From an uncultured Cetobacterium sp. (GTDB lineage: Bacteria; Fusobacteriota; Fusobacteriia; Fusobacteriales; Fusobacteriaceae): DNA of 32,156 nucleotides. Within the stretch, counting starts at the first letter, position 1; each line of letters starts with the position of its first letter. The notes under the pieces were generated by a model. It saw only the letters and a program-made list of their open reading frames with translations, did not search any database and was not told where the DNA came from. The stretch lies in the NCBI GenBank assembly GCA_934085975.1, contig CAKOHT010000017.1:1-32156 (forward strand), read 5' to 3'. The position numbers were made by a program, and so were the translations under genes. Positions 9,321 to 16,599 of this stretch are shown piece by piece.

Positions 9321-10527
9321 ATTTTACAGGTTCTAAAATTATCACTTTACCATTTTTTAAAACAACTGTATTTTTATCAAAATATACTATTTCATCCCTT
9401 TTTAAACTCATTAATTTTCTCAAATTTTTCAAATATAAATCAACTTCATCCTCTCTAAAAGCCAATATATGATTCTCTGAAATTTTCATTACATCACTAT
9501 ATATCTCATCTGTCACTTTTTGATTATTCTTTAAAATTATAGAATATAGCCCTGTTTCTAATTTTCCAGCTTTAAAAATATCTTTATCTACCCTTAAAAT
9601 ATAATCATATATGAAATCTACTCTTTTATTTTCATCATCCACGTTGTAAATACCATATTTTCCATTTTCTCCTACAATCATATAGTCTTTAGGAACCTCG
9701 TCTATCTCTTCAAAAAATGCCTTAGATAGATGAAAATCTTTTAATCTTAAAATACCGAAACGATTATTTTTTTCAAATACCAAATTGTCTTCCAAAGATG
9801 GATACAATTTTTCAAAACTACCCATCTCCCCTCTAGGCCATATAGAATAGTTTCCATTTTCTGCAGTTAAAATATTCCCATTTTTATGAATATATATCTC
9901 ATTAAATTTAAATGGCACTACTACTTCCCCTACATCATTTATCACTCCATATTCCTTATCTAATAAAGCTATTGCAAACTTTCCTTTAAAAGGTAAAATA
10001 GCCTTATACTTTGCTTCTATTAGAGAGTTCCCACCATAATCTATATATCCTTGCTTTCCATCTATAGTTACTTTTAATCCATTTTCTCCTTCTATTTTTT
10101 TTATTCTATCATACTCTAAACTTTCAAATTTATTTTCAAGAGACAATAACTTCATTTTTTTAGCATTTTCAACTATAATTAAATCATTAACTCCAACTTT
10201 CTCTACTCTATCATAATGTGGTCCTAATTTAAGATTGAAATCTAAATCCAGCAAACCATATTTATTATCTTTCTTAAAGAGATAATAATCCCCCATTCTT
10301 TTCACGATTTCTTTATCTATAGTATCTAACTTTTTCTCATTATACACATATGTCTTTCCTAGTTCCGTAAAAACTACTCTATTTGATTTTCCATCAACAT
10401 CTAAAAATGAAATCTCTTGTAAAGAATGAGGCAGTTCTATAATTTTATTTTTTTTATATTTTTTAAATGCACCAAAAAAAACAACTGATACAATAATCAA
10501 TATTAAAATTTTTCTATATTTATTCAT
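9319..10527 (-). CDS. WG-repeat protein with N-terminal membrane anchor
   Basis: 402 residues. An N-terminal hydrophobic segment (about 6-20) followed by FKKYKKNK has no lipobox cysteine, so it is probably an uncleaved anchor with the rest outside the inner membrane. The remainder is a chain of WG/KWG-type beta repeats such as NKYGLLDLD, GKQGYIDYGG, KEYGVINDVGE, NRFGIL and GKYGIYNVDD, a fold of unknown biochemical role. Its ATG follows the preceding stop almost at once, with GGAGAGGTG as ribosome binding site, so it is the last gene of the pilus operon. It resembles the 449-residue WG protein at 30488-31837 in anchor and repeats. A role in pilus assembly or surface attachment is inference from position. 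Confidence 0.85.
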   Translation of the reverse strand: MNKYRKILILIIVSVVFFGAFKKYKKNKIIELPHSLQEISFLDVDGKSNRVVFTELGKTYVYNEKKLDTIDKEIVKRMGDYYLFKKDNKYGLLDLDFNLKLGPHYDRVEKVGVNDLIIVENAKKMKLLSLENKFESLEYDRIKKIEGENGLKVTIDGKQGYIDYGGNSLIEAKYKAILPFKGKFAIALLDKEYGVINDVGEVVVPFKFNEIYIHKNGNILTAENGNYSIWPRGEMGSFEKLYPSLEDNLVFEKNNRFGILRLKDFHLSKAFFEEIDEVPKDYMIVGENGKYGIYNVDDENKRVDFIYDYILRVDKDIFKAGKLETGLYSIILKNNQKVTDEIYSDVMKISENHILAFREDEVDLYLKNLRKLMSLKRDEIVYFDKNTVVLKNGKVIILEPVK

Positions 10528-10528
10528 A

Positions 10529-10942
10529 TCACCTCTCCAAACGTCCTATTAACCTCATTTTCAATTTTGTCAGTATTTTTGTTTTTTTATTATCTCTATT
10601 TTTTTCAACACTCTCCACTTCTTTAACTATTAAATTGGTACTATATATCCCTTTTTCTGCATTACTTGGAGTTTTTATATAGATTTTAAATTTTTTTTCT
10701 TCCAAAGGTTTTAACAAGATACTCTTAGGATAGATTTCTATCCAATTTGCAAATTCGCTATCTTCACTGTTTTCTAAATATATCCTATATTTTTTATTCT
10801 CCTTTGTTCGATTATATAGAAAGAACTCCTCTTCCACGTCGCTACTAATATTTTTATCAAACTTTACAGGATATATATTTATATAGGGAAACATATAGGA
10901 ATTGAAACATATAAATAATAACAATACTATTATTTTTTTCAT
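10529..10942 (-). CDS. Single-domain PapD-like periplasmic chaperone-like protein
   Basis: 137 residues with a signal peptide (about 1-19). The mature part looks like only the N-terminal Ig domain of a pilus chaperone: a starting beta strand YPVKFDKNI, an acidic/aromatic strand leading to LYNRTKENKKYRIYLE, then IEIYPKSILLKPLEEKKFKI, which corresponds to the strand where PapD-type chaperones have their hydrophobic subunit-binding edge. The second chaperone domain is absent; the protein ends in a basic tail. It aligns by eye with the proteins at 16228-16599 and the first half of 15288-16034. Its ATG overlaps the previous stop (ATGA), implying coupled translation. Chaperone-like fold is likely; function is inferred. 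Confidence 0.65.
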   Translation of the reverse strand: MKKIIVLLLFICFNSYMFPYINIYPVKFDKNISSDVEEEFFLYNRTKENKKYRIYLENSEDSEFANWIEIYPKSILLKPLEEKKFKIYIKTPSNAEKGIYSTNLIVKEVESVEKNRDNKKTKILTKLKMRLIGRLER

Positions 10943-11400
10943 TTTACCTCATTTAAATCCTTAGTTGCTTGACTGTACTGCTCCACATAGATTGGAACTC
11001 TGCCTATATATTCCCCTTCTACTATTGACGCATCATCCCTATATTTTTTTAACTTATCTCTTCTCAGTAAGGCATATATTTTCACTATTCTTTTTTTACT
11101 TGTTATAATCAAATCCTTTTCGTTTTTATCCATCATATACTTTTCAATTTCAATCCATCTCTTTTTATTTGTCATAGCACCCTTATCTGGAAATTTAAAA
11201 ATAAGTTTTTTATTCAAATCCGCTTCCAAATTATCTGTCGATATTTCTAAACTTCCTTCGCCCACAACCAAGTCTCCAATGGCTTTTACATTCATATTTT
11301 TAAATCTTATTGGCTCATAAATCTTTATTTTTATATCACTATAGGAAAACGTATATAATCCATACAGTAGTGATAGCAAAAATATTTTTCTTAAATTCAT
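10939..11400 (-). CDS. Small secreted beta protein, probable minor pilus subunit
   Basis: 153 residues with a signal peptide ending near FSYS (about 19). I do not recognise the family. The mature protein is predicted to be beta-rich and ends with GEYIGRVPIYVEQY, which resembles the last beta strand of pilin domains (G-x-Y-x-G-x-V-x-I), then a short polar tail. It lies between another small secreted protein and the one-domain chaperone, with 13- and minus 4-base spacings and a GGAGAGGAG ribosome binding site. Minor subunit or usher accessory are both possible. Confidence 0.55.
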   Translation of the reverse strand: MNLRKIFLLSLLYGLYTFSYSDIKIKIYEPIRFKNMNVKAIGDLVVGEGSLEISTDNLEADLNKKLIFKFPDKGAMTNKKRWIEIEKYMMDKNEKDLIITSKKRIVKIYALLRRDKLKKYRDDASIVEGEYIGRVPIYVEQYSQATKDLNEVK

Positions 11401-11413
11401 CGCTCCTCTCCCT

Positions 11414-11905
11414 TTAATATCCTACTTCAACTTCCATATATACACTTTTTTTGTGTTGCCCCTCTTTCGATATTTTATCTCCATATATTTTAATATAATT
11501 ATCTTTTATTACTCTTTCATTGATATATTGAGGCGAGTAGATATAGGTGTCCAACTTTCCATCCTTATCTATATCTATAGCACTCTCACTATATTTTATA
11601 GAGTAATAATCTTTTTTTTCTGGCTGCTTATTCAGTTCAATTTCAAACGGAATCTCCAAGCTTTGATCACCTATTAAAGTCGCTTCAATATCTACATCAC
11701 TAATTATCTCTAAAGGAACAAAAACATTCACTTTCTCTTCCATTAATATTGTGTATGTTTTTTCTAAAATACGTCCTTCTCTCTCTTCCAAAGTCTGTTC
11801 TTTGTTCACATTCATATCTGCATTTATTGTTGGCTTAACTTGCTCTGCCACACTTACTTGTACAAAATTTAAAATAATGAAAATCATACAAACTATTCTA
11901 TTCAT
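11414..11905 (-). CDS. Small secreted protein with calcium-loop motif, probable minor pilus subunit
   Basis: 163 residues with a signal peptide (about 1-20, ending VSVA). No recognised family. Residues about 110-120 contain DIDKDGKLD, the D-x-D-x-D-G-x-x-D pattern of EF-hand/dockerin-type calcium loops. The protein ends KKSVYMEVEVGY, an alternating hydrophobic strand typical of the C-terminus of a pilin domain. It starts 17 bases after the usher stop with a GAGGG site. Position and size fit a minor or adaptor pilin. Confidence 0.55.
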   Translation of the reverse strand: MNRIVCMIFIILNFVQVSVAEQVKPTINADMNVNKEQTLEEREGRILEKTYTILMEEKVNVFVPLEIISDVDIEATLIGDQSLEIPFEIELNKQPEKKDYYSIKYSESAIDIDKDGKLDTYIYSPQYINERVIKDNYIKIYGDKISKEGQHKKSVYMEVEVGY

Positions 11906-11922
11906 TTTTTTCCCTCTTTAAA

Positions 11923-14553
11923 TTACAATTTACTCAATCTTATTTTCATATCCTTTACATTTAGTACTATTCTCTCTTCAAAACCTAATGTTAAATTATT
12001 ATGGTTATAATTTAATTTCATTCTTTCTCTTAAAGGCTCTATCTTATAGTCAGTTCCTAAATAACTTACTTCTATAATATACTCTTCTGGAAATAATCCG
12101 CTTATGTCAAACACTCCAGTGTCATCAGGTGCTGCTAACTCAATCGTCTCTCCATCAAGATTTTTTATATCAACTAAAACATTTGAATAAAACTCCTCTA
12201 TTTTCTCTTTTGGAACTTTCAAAGTCTCTGCAATATTAATTTTTCCATTAAGATTTATCATCGGTTTTATAGGTATATACACATCTACCGTCGAAGTTGA
12301 CTTACTCAACATCTTTACCTCATTATTTCCCAAACTGTATGATGGTTTTTTTATTTTTACTTTTAAATTATGTAATATTCCATTTGAAATACCATAAAAA
12401 GTTCCATCCCCATTTGAATCTGTAGTTATCTTTTTATTACCTATCTCAACATCCACACCATCTATTGTTTTCTCTCCAATGTCATAGATGTTATTATTGT
12501 TATCGTCAATAAATGTTTTTACATTGACTCTTGATACATCCAAATTATCTATTTTTTCGTTTGGTTTTTTTAAATCAATAGTTTTATCTACACCAAATTT
12601 AAAATCTCTATTTCCAGTTTTATCTGCATTTGTTTCAAATGTAAACCAATCCGCCACATTCACTGTAAATTTAAACGTTAGCATATCTTTTCTCTCTTTA
12701 CTGTACCTAAATTCTGTTGAAAAATCTAAAAATCCTTTAAAATTATTATTATATAGGGTTATTGCACTTTCATACTCCTTACCTGACTTCATCCATTTAT
12801 TTTCAAACTTCATAGTCATATTTTTCCATCCATTATAATAGGTATTAACTGTATATTCATTATCCATAGAGTCATTTAAATTCAACTTAAAATCTGTTCC
12901 AATAAGAAATTTTTTATATGAAAAGTTATTATTCACTCCTACTAAATTTCTTTTTTCTCTTTTTAAATTTCTATGCTTATAAATCTCTTCAAATCCATAT
13001 TCCAAACTTGTATTCCTTAAAAAATCGTATTTTATTTCATATTTATTTATCTCTTTTTCATCATAATAACGCCCTTTAGTCTCTCTTGATGTAAAAAATT
13101 TGTATTTGTCATATCTAAGCTCTACTAAAGCCTCGTATTTCTTTTTATCTTTTAAATTTTTATCATCAATATCTATATTATCTGTAAAAACTTTTTCACT
13201 ATCCAGTTTAAAGTTATATGAAACTCCTCCATATATTCCTCCATAAATCAGCGATAATTTTCCCTCATCATAATATTTTTCTCCCTTTGGTGTATCTATG
13301 ATATCTCTTGTCAATCCTCCACCTAAAGTTAATCTATCTGTCACTCCATATAAAACATAACTCGATGATACATATCTATTATCTCTTTCATCTACTGACA
13401 ATCTATATTCAGTTTCATTTTTATTTTGTTTGTCATAGTCTTCTATTGTCTTTATCTCTTTTATTTCAATTTTTCCATCTGGCTTATAAATTTTTAATTC
13501 ATAATCTCTATCACTTTTTATCATATCATTTGAGAAAACTACTTCTCCGTTTTCCTCATTTTCAATAGCTATTGGAGTTCCCATATATATAAGTTCCGCT
13601 CTACTTCCGATAGGAACTTTTTCCTTTATCACTATTTTATTTCCAAAATTATAGAATCCTTTATCCTTATAAAAATTTAAACTCCACTCTCTTTTTTTAC
13701 TACTTCCTATATTTTTTATATCAAATGAATGGTTCTTCCATATATCAGCATAATTTAAACGTACCTCTCCTAAATCATTTTCTCTGATATCATAATCAAA
13801 AAATAGCTCTCCGTATAGTAGTCCTCCTTGGTACTCTAGCGTTCCTTCCCAATCCTTTTTGTATTTTCTCTCTCCTCCTATTTTAGAAAAGTTTTGGTTT
13901 AACTTTACTCTCGTATATCCTAAATCAAACAGCCTTTTTTGATCTTTATAAATTAGTTCATTGATACTATTTTTTTTATTCAGTTTCTCCTCATTCAAAA
14001 CTAATAGTTCTTGGATTTCATCTGGAGTTGAAAAAGTTAGATACATATTCATCTCTAAATTTTTAGTATCTATATCTAAAAAATTTAAAAATAACTCAGT
14101 AAATACAGCTCTAGATAGGTACATTTCATCATCCTCTACTATGTACCACTCCTTTTCCTGAATATTTAGCCGTTCTCCTCCTTTCCATATCTCATTATTT
14201 TTTAAATTTAATACAATTTTTTCTAAATTTTCCCCCAAATATAATTCAAGCTTATCATCTGTCTTCTTATAATTTACCAATTTTATAAGACTAAAAAATT
14301 CGTTTAGATTAAGATATAAGTTTCCATCTTTTTCAATCACCGAGTATAAAGTGGAAACTCTATTTCCATTTACTTTTAGATTATATAACCCCTTACCATT
14401 GTTTCCACCAGTTATTTCACTGCTCAATGCTTCATAGACTTCATCTGTTATCAAGTTATTTTTTTTTAACTCGATTAAATCATTTAGCGTGTAATCTGAA
14501 GAAAATAATGTTGTAGTTATAAATATAATCATACCTATGATTTTTTTTCTCAT
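11923..14553 (-). CDS. Usher-like outer-membrane beta-barrel protein of a divergent pilus system
   Basis: 876 residues, about the size of pilus ushers (roughly 800-900). There is a signal peptide (about 1-19), then a helical hairpin containing LNDLIELKKNNLITDEVY. A globular N-terminal domain (about 55-175) precedes many amphipathic strands (about 210-665). VPIGSRAELIYMGTPI, a VVF strand and YELKIYKPDGKIEI (313-365) interrupt the barrel where ushers carry their plug domain. Residues 676-730 have RVNVKTFIDDNNNNIYD and DSNGDGTFYG, an SdrD-B-like calcium-type beta domain, as recalled from CS1/alpha-type ushers. A second beta-sandwich ends the protein. Start: ATG with AAAGGGAT. Gene order (chaperone, pilin, this, small subunits) supports the usher role; sequence similarity to known ushers is weak by eye. 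Confidence 0.7.
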   Translation of the reverse strand: MRKKIIGMIIFITTTLFSSDYTLNDLIELKKNNLITDEVYEALSSEITGGNNGKGLYNLKVNGNRVSTLYSVIEKDGNLYLNLNEFFSLIKLVNYKKTDDKLELYLGENLEKIVLNLKNNEIWKGGERLNIQEKEWYIVEDDEMYLSRAVFTELFLNFLDIDTKNLEMNMYLTFSTPDEIQELLVLNEEKLNKKNSINELIYKDQKRLFDLGYTRVKLNQNFSKIGGERKYKKDWEGTLEYQGGLLYGELFFDYDIRENDLGEVRLNYADIWKNHSFDIKNIGSSKKREWSLNFYKDKGFYNFGNKIVIKEKVPIGSRAELIYMGTPIAIENEENGEVVFSNDMIKSDRDYELKIYKPDGKIEIKEIKTIEDYDKQNKNETEYRLSVDERDNRYVSSSYVLYGVTDRLTLGGGLTRDIIDTPKGEKYYDEGKLSLIYGGIYGGVSYNFKLDSEKVFTDNIDIDDKNLKDKKKYEALVELRYDKYKFFTSRETKGRYYDEKEINKYEIKYDFLRNTSLEYGFEEIYKHRNLKREKRNLVGVNNNFSYKKFLIGTDFKLNLNDSMDNEYTVNTYYNGWKNMTMKFENKWMKSGKEYESAITLYNNNFKGFLDFSTEFRYSKERKDMLTFKFTVNVADWFTFETNADKTGNRDFKFGVDKTIDLKKPNEKIDNLDVSRVNVKTFIDDNNNNIYDIGEKTIDGVDVEIGNKKITTDSNGDGTFYGISNGILHNLKVKIKKPSYSLGNNEVKMLSKSTSTVDVYIPIKPMINLNGKINIAETLKVPKEKIEEFYSNVLVDIKNLDGETIELAAPDDTGVFDISGLFPEEYIIEVSYLGTDYKIEPLRERMKLNYNHNNLTLGFEERIVLNVKDMKIRLSKL

Positions 14554-14621
14554 CTTATATCCCTTTCTATAAAATAATTGATTGTCTTTTACAAAGAATT
14601 AATTACTGTTTAATCCTTTAT

Positions 14622-14651
14622 AAAAAACAACACAGTATTGTGTTGTTTTTT
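14622..14651 (-). terminator. Hairpin terminator/attenuator between pilin and usher genes
   Basis: AAAAAACAACACA (14622-14634) and TGTGTTGTTTTTT (14639-14651) form a 13-bp stem with loop GTAT, ending in a run of T on the minus strand, four bases after the pilin stop. No convincing promoter follows, so partial read-through would give abundant pilin and little usher. Confidence 0.8.
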
Positions 14652-14654
14652 ATA

Positions 14655-15227
14655 TTAACTCATAGATACATTATCTACTTTTACTTTTACCCCAACAGAA
14701 GCATCCACAAATGTCCCTGTATCAGCTCCTGTCTCTACTTTCGCTCCAACTGTTAAAGTTCCTAAATAGGAGTTATCCGATTGTTTTGCTAAAGTAGACA
14801 AAGTATATGTTAATGTTACATCATTTTGTTTTGTTGTATTTCCAGTATTTACCTCTACTGTAGCCTTTTTATTGTCACCTCCAACTGCAGTTCCACCCTC
14901 TAATGCTACTGTTGGTGCTGTTGTTAACTCCACTGGTTTTCCATTTCCCATTACCTCGATTTTAAATGTACCATCCAACTGCTGATTTTGACCTTCAATC
15001 AGATTTCCAAAATCAAACTCTAAACTTCCACTACTAACACCAGCATTTTTCATTGGTGTTACGACTAGTACTTTAGATGTTTTACTATCTAGAACCGTTC
15101 CCACCACCTTAACTGGTAAATCTGCCTTAGCTGTTCCTGCCGAATCTGTTCCTGTTACTGGTACAGCCACTGCACCAAAAGATGTCGCTCCTATTACCAA
15201 TAGTGCTCCTAATAAATATTTTTTCAT
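14655..15227 (-). CDS. Probable major pilin subunit
   Basis: 190 residues. There is a clear signal peptide (MKKYLLGALLVIGATSFGA), then a Ser/Thr/Gly/Val-rich beta protein with almost no aromatic residues and no cysteine. The mature N-terminus has an alternating hydrophobic stretch (LPVKVVGTVLD) that could act as a donor strand, followed by a pilin-like LEFDFGNL. The C-terminus VGVKVKVDNVSMS is a last beta strand. It has the strongest ribosome binding site of the operon (GAGGAGG), sits right after the chaperone gene, and is followed by a terminator, as expected for the most abundant subunit. Absence of the usual pilin disulfide and of a close family match leaves some doubt. Confidence 0.7.
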   Translation of the reverse strand: MKKYLLGALLVIGATSFGAVAVPVTGTDSAGTAKADLPVKVVGTVLDSKTSKVLVVTPMKNAGVSSGSLEFDFGNLIEGQNQQLDGTFKIEVMGNGKPVELTTAPTVALEGGTAVGGDNKKATVEVNTGNTTKQNDVTLTYTLSTLAKQSDNSYLGTLTVGAKVETGADTGTFVDASVGVKVKVDNVSMS

Positions 15228-15287
15228 TTTAAAATCCTCCTCAATATAGTTATAAATTTATATTTTTTAAAAATATTTAAAATATTT

Positions 15288-16034
15288 TTAAATTGCAAAC
15301 TCTTTTATATCTCCTAAATTTGTATTATAAAGGATAACTGTCTTTATATCTTCCTCTCTATCAAAGTTTTCCAAAAATATCTCTACCTTTTTCTTTTTAA
15401 GTCCACCCACTCTTCCAATCAATCCAGTGTCCAATTTTGTTTTACTTTTATTGTAAAACTTCACTGCCAACTCTATTCCTGAGTGGGAATCATTCTCTAC
15501 CTCCATTTCCACTTTTATTCTATTTTTCTCTTTTTTAAATTCGATACTACCTATATTGATATCCTTACTTAAATCAACTTCTCCACCATATCCAGTCATC
15601 GTTATAGTTGGAGATATAACAACCCCAGCATTACCTCGAATTGTCTTTTTTCCCTCATTTTTTTGTAAAGTTGGTACCACTATTGGCATCAAATTTAAAT
15701 TGAATGAGTACTCTCTTTTTTCTAACTTAGCCTTTGAATTTCCAAAAAGTTTAAAACTGGCATAGGATTTTGGATCCACCGTCACTATCTTTGGATATAC
15801 AGTTAATATTTTTGATAGATCTATGTCCTCATTTGGAGATGATATAACAACTTTATACCTAACTTTATTCATTCCATCATTGAAAATCTTATACTCTTTA
15901 TAGCTACTAGAATCATCTATTCGCTGATCAAAATTGATATCATCTATCCTAAATGCTAAAGCATTAAAAAACACTGACAGATACAGCATCGACAGACCAA
16001 AAATTTTTACGTACAAATTTTTTTTCTCTTTCAT
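15288..16034 (-). CDS. Two-domain periplasmic pilus chaperone-like protein
   Basis: 248 residues, the usual length of PapD/CfaA-type chaperones. Signal peptide about 1-27. Domain 1 (about 28-125): FRIDDINFDQRI, an EYKIFNDGMNKVRYKV strand, LTVYPKIVTVDPKSYASFKL and then YSFNLNLMPIVVP, the position where chaperones carry the strand lending hydrophobic residues to subunits. Domain 2 (about 130-248) is a second beta domain with VEMEVENDSHSGIELAVKFYN, like the C-terminal chaperone domain. First gene of the pilus operon; ATG with GGAGAGG. A promoter lies about 60 bases upstream. The assignment rests on fold-like patterns plus the neighbouring pilin and usher. Confidence 0.72.
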   Translation of the reverse strand: MKEKKNLYVKIFGLSMLYLSVFFNALAFRIDDINFDQRIDDSSSYKEYKIFNDGMNKVRYKVVISSPNEDIDLSKILTVYPKIVTVDPKSYASFKLFGNSKAKLEKREYSFNLNLMPIVVPTLQKNEGKKTIRGNAGVVISPTITMTGYGGEVDLSKDINIGSIEFKKEKNRIKVEMEVENDSHSGIELAVKFYNKSKTKLDTGLIGRVGGLKKKKVEIFLENFDREEDIKTVILYNTNLGDIKEFAI

Positions 16035-16096
16035 TCTCCTCTCCTTTTCTAAATTTTTAATTTAATAAAATATTAATTTACTAAATTATTCAAAGA

Positions 16097-16125
16097 CTTA
16101 TAAACAGATACCGGTAACACTTTAA
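16097..16125 (-). promoter_or_regulatory. Candidate promoter of the pilus operon with palindrome in spacer
   Basis: On the minus strand TTAAAG (16125-16120), a 17-base spacer, then TATAAG (16102-16097), 62 bases before the chaperone ATG. The spacer holds the 8-base palindrome TACCGGTA (16109-16116), GC-rich for this region, which could be a repressor or activator site. Confidence 0.4.
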
Positions 16126-16144
16126 CATAAAATTTAAATAAAGT

Positions 16145-16174
16145 TGTCCTATCTAGGAAAATTTTATTATTATT
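16145..16174 (+). promoter_or_regulatory. Candidate promoter of the chaperone/tip-adhesin pair
   Basis: TTGTCC (16145-16150), 18-base spacer and TATTAT (16169-16174), about 50 bases before the ATG at 16228. It would run divergently from the pilus operon promoter, with the TACCGGTA palindrome upstream of both starts. Confidence 0.3.
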
Positions 16175-16227
16175 TTTTTATACCATTATCTGAGTAAATA
16201 TATAATATCTAAGGAGGTTCAACTATA

Positions 16228-16599
16228 ATGTCAAAAGTATTTTTATTTTTTATTTTAACAACACTTTGCTACTGTTTTGAAATCAACTCTGTCAAATTTG
16301 ATAAAAAAGTTTTAAAAAATGAAAGTGTTGAAAAAGAGTTTATACTTAGAAATAGTACTAAAAATCATTTGAAATATACTTTACAAATTGAAGAGAATGG
16401 TAAAAATATTCAAATTCAACCAAAACAACTTATTATTGAAAAAGGTAAAGAGAAAAAGTTCAAAGTTATTGTAAAGGGTGAAGGTGAGATTGGAGAAAAC
16501 TTTTTTCACCTTCTGCTGAAAGAGGATATTTTAAATAAAAATCTAGCTATTAACAAAACTTTTAGAATCAAACAAAAATACATCTTGGGTGATATATAA
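16228..16599 (+). CDS. Single-domain PapD-like periplasmic chaperone-like protein
   Basis: 123 residues with signal peptide (about 1-16, ending in LCYC). The mature part resembles the N-terminal Ig domain of a pilus chaperone: INSVKFDKKVL, a LRNSTKNHLKYTLQIEE strand pair, then IQIQPKQLIIEKGKEKKFKV. It shares this order with the one-domain protein at 10529-10942 and the first half of the two-domain chaperone, so the locus has three related copies. Cys15 precedes the mature start, but the context LCYC-F is not a good lipobox. Strong AAGGAGG site. Its stop overlaps the next start by one base (TAATG), so it probably serves the following secreted protein as a dedicated chaperone. Confidence 0.62.
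   Translation: MSKVFLFFILTTLCYCFEINSVKFDKKVLKNESVEKEFILRNSTKNHLKYTLQIEENGKNIQIQPKQLIIEKGKEKKFKVIVKGEGEIGENFFHLLLKEDILNKNLAINKTFRIKQKYILGDI

Noticed and set aside
12488..14161. Plus-strand open frames opposite the usher-like gene
   Set aside because: Same pattern of antisense shadow; no start signals, and the minus strand has a coherent secreted protein.
14560..14595. TTGTAA, 17 bases, TATAGA before the usher gene as a promoter
   Set aside because: The start would fall in the usher's ribosome binding site, leaving no leader; read-through of the pilin terminator is a simpler explanation.
16202..16207. TATAAT as -10 box for the plus-strand chaperone/tip pair
   Set aside because: It lies five bases before the AAGGAGG site, so a transcript from it would lack the ribosome binding site. 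The TTGTCC/TATTAT pair upstream fits better.
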